Source: Pseudomonadota bacterium
GTDB lineage: Bacteria; Pseudomonadota; Alphaproteobacteria; Rhizobiales; Xanthobacteraceae
Direction of reading: 5' to 3'
Length of the DNA stretch: 7,634 nucleotides
NCBI GenBank assembly: GCA_021823875.1
Contig: JAKAMD010000163.1
Span: 1 to 7,634, forward strand
Within the stretch, counting starts at the first letter, position 1. Each line of letters opens with the position of its first letter. Both the position numbers and the translations under genes were made by a program. The notes beneath the pieces are model-generated. The model saw only the letters and a program-made list of their open reading frames with translations. It ran no database searches and was not told the origin of the DNA. Below are positions 6,042 through 7,634 of this stretch, in pieces.

Positions 6042-6638
6042 ATGTCGATAATTTCAGGTCTTAAGATCGCGAAAGGCAGTGAGTGGCTACGGCCAGTCTT
6101 TACGAAGATGAGAGGCGTAGTCGAGACTTTGAATGAATGGAATAAGGAGCCCTGCTATTGGAACAACGAGACCGCTTCCGTTTCCTTACTCATATCCGCA
6201 GCGGCAAAGGCACGCTTTTTTGGAGTAGCGGATTATCGGAGGTACAAAAGGAAGTCAGGCCAGGACTCAAATGGGCGGTGCGATTTGCTTATAGGAACGG
6301 ATACCAATTGGCTCGAAATTGAGGCTAAGCAAATCTATGTCGGCCCGAAGACAAGGACTGCACGGAGTGCGTTGCAAAATGCCTGCGCCGACGCAAAAAC
6401 TCTGTGGGGGTGCAGTCGGCGCGCCGGCCTTCTGTTTGTGGTGGCATCTTTGAGCAAGAGTAGGGCTCTCACTATTGATTGCCGCGTCTTTCAAGAGGCC
6501 GCCTATGATTTGTACGAAAAATCAAAAGCGAGTCTGCTTTGGTACTGGTATGATAACAATGCAAAAGACAGCTTTTACCGCTCTACGGTTACCGATCGGC
6601 AGTATCCTGGTTTCGCGATCGTTCTGAAAAAGTTTTGA
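6042..6638 (+). CDS. AT-richer gene of unknown function, possible PD-(D/E)XK nuclease-fold protein
   Basis: I do not recognise this 198-residue protein as a named family. Its base composition is about half GC by eye, against roughly two-thirds in rpe and purB, and it uses codons rare in its neighbours (TTA, ATA, AGG, AGA, GGA), which suggests horizontal acquisition. GRCDLLIG (78-85) followed by WLEIEAKQIYV (90-100) gives Asp81 and Glu94-x-Lys96 on what look like two adjacent beta strands. This is the D...ExK core of PD-(D/E)XK nucleases; Glu43 in the preceding segment could be the extra acidic residue common in that fold. The rest has many Trp and basic residues and no membrane segment or signal peptide. 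An AAGAGAG ribosome site precedes the ATG at 6042. The gene lies 17 nt after rpe and 6 nt before purB, in the same direction. It could be an orphan restriction-like or repair nuclease, or a degenerate non-catalytic relative; activity is not shown. Confidence 0.75.
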   Translation: MSIISGLKIAKGSEWLRPVFTKMRGVVETLNEWNKEPCYWNNETASVSLLISAAAKARFFGVADYRRYKRKSGQDSNGRCDLLIGTDTNWLEIEAKQIYVGPKTRTARSALQNACADAKTLWGCSRRAGLLFVVASLSKSRALTIDCRVFQEAAYDLYEKSKASLLWYWYDNNAKDSFYRSTVTDRQYPGFAIVLKKF

Positions 6639-6644
6639 AAAATC

Positions 6645-7634
6645 ATGATCCCCCGCTATTCCCGCCCCGCAATGAGCGCCATCTGGTCGCCGGAGACCAA
6701 GTTCCGCATCTGGTTCGAGATCGAGGCGCATGCCGCCGATGCCATGGCTGAACTCGGCATCATCCCGAAGGAAGCGGCCAAGAAGATCTGGGACAAGGGC
6801 AAGGCCGCCACCTTCGACGTCGCGCGCATCGATGAAATCGAGGCCGAGGTCAAACACGACGTCATCGCCTTCCTGACGCATCTGTCGGAGATCGTCGGGC
6901 CGGAAGCGCGCTACGTGCATGCCGGCATGACCTCCTCCGACGTGCTCGACACCTGCCTCAATGTGCAGCTCGTGCGCGCCGCCGACATCCTGCTGGCCGA
7001 TATCGATTTGCTGCTCGCCGCGCTCAAGCGCCGCGCCTTCGAACACAAGCACACGCCGACTATCGGCCGCTCGCACGGCATCCATGCCGAGCCGACCACC
7101 TTCGGCCTCAAGCTGGCGCAGGCCTATGCCGAATTCGCCCGCGCCCGCCGCCGCCTGCATGCGGCGCGCGAAGAGGTCGCGACCTGCGCGATCTCTGGTG
7201 CGGTCGGCACCTTCGCGCAGGTCGATCCGCGCGTGGAAGATCATGTCGCCAAGGCGATGGGGCTCAGGCCCGAGCCGATCTCGACCCAGGTCATCCCGCG
7301 CGACCGCCACGCCATGTATTTCGCTACCCTCGGCGTGGTCGCCTCCTCGGTCGAACGGCTGGCCACCGAGATCCGCCATCTGCAACGCACCGAGGTGCTG
7401 GAAGCGGAAGAGTTCTTCTCCGAGAAGCAGAAGGGCTCCTCGGCCATGCCGCACAAGCGCAACCCGGTGCTGTCGGAGAACTTGACCGGCCTCGCCCGCA
7501 TGGTGCGCGCCTATGCGCTGCCGGCGATGGAGAACGTGGCGCTCTGGCACGAGCGCGATATCTCGCATTCCTCGGTCGAGCGCATGATCGGGCCCGACGC
7601 CACGGTGACGCTCGACTTCTCATTGGCGCGGCTG
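6645..7634 (+). CDS. purB: Adenylosuccinate lyase, 3' end outside window
   Basis: The first 330 residues are present and reading continues past the right edge; the family is about 430 residues, so roughly 100 are missing. PurB removes fumarate from SAICAR and from adenylosuccinate in purine and AMP synthesis. It is a cytoplasmic homotetramer of the fumarase/aspartase superfamily. Landmarks are the N-terminal MIPRYSRP typical of alphaproteobacterial PurB, His71 in VKHDV, TSSD (96-99), His144 in GRSHG, and the superfamily signature GSSAMPHKRNP (264-274), whose serine-containing loop covers the active site. The ATG at 6645 is chosen because it gives the typical N-terminus. It lies 6 nt after the upstream stop and has no recognisable Shine-Dalgarno, so translation may depend on coupling to the preceding gene. 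Codon use is typical of the high-GC neighbours. Confidence 0.97.
   Translation, partial: MIPRYSRPAMSAIWSPETKFRIWFEIEAHAADAMAELGIIPKEAAKKIWDKGKAATFDVARIDEIEAEVKHDVIAFLTHLSEIVGPEARYVHAGMTSSDVLDTCLNVQLVRAADILLADIDLLLAALKRRAFEHKHTPTIGRSHGIHAEPTTFGLKLAQAYAEFARARRRLHAAREEVATCAISGAVGTFAQVDPRVEDHVAKAMGLRPEPISTQVIPRDRHAMYFATLGVVASSVERLATEIRHLQRTEVLEAEEFFSEKQKGSSAMPHKRNPVLSENLTGLARMVRAYALPAMENVALWHERDISHSSVERMIGPDATVTLDFSLARL

Noticed and set aside
6522..7568. 348-codon minus-strand open frame opposite purB
   Set aside because: It lies antisense to an unmistakable PurB carrying its signature motif; the frame is rich in Arg, Gly and His with no family resemblance.

Overview
The window looks like chromosomal DNA from a high-GC alphaproteobacterium, most likely of the Rhizobiales and perhaps near the Bradyrhizobium/Rhodopseudomonas group. 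This rests on the strong GC bias of almost all coding DNA, the PurB N-terminus (MIPRYSRP), the Ser/Gly-rich EF-hand protein, and an intergenic inverted-repeat pair of a kind I associate with those genomes. The taxonomic call is inference.

Layout from left to right. A CcdA-type thiol-disulfide transporter gene on the minus strand runs off the left edge. Divergent from it is a P1-family (DmpA/NylC-like) peptidase gene on the plus strand. A 144-nt gap with two GC-rich inverted repeats separates the peptidase from a convergent minus-strand gene for a DadA-like FAD amino-acid oxidoreductase. Divergent from the oxidoreductase is a membrane transporter gene resembling the bile acid:sodium symporter superfamily; the gap between them holds a hairpin and a possible sigma-54 promoter. 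The transporter gene ends in a CTAG that it shares with the stop codon of a convergent gene for a small two-EF-hand protein. After a 330-nt gene-free, palindrome-rich gap come three tightly spaced plus-strand genes: rpe, an AT-richer gene of unknown function, and purB, which is cut by the right edge.

Most genes are housekeeping or metabolic: cytochrome c maturation, D-amino-acid oxidation, pentose phosphate and Calvin cycle sugar epimerisation, and purine synthesis. The clear outlier is the 198-residue protein between rpe and purB. Its base composition and codon use differ from both neighbours, and it carries a D...ExK signature compatible with a PD-(D/E)XK nuclease fold. It fits between the two genes with 17 nt on one side and 6 nt on the other, so it probably shares their transcript. 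It is the best candidate for something undescribed here. I see no CRISPR array, tRNA, rRNA, insertion sequence or complete multi-gene defence system.
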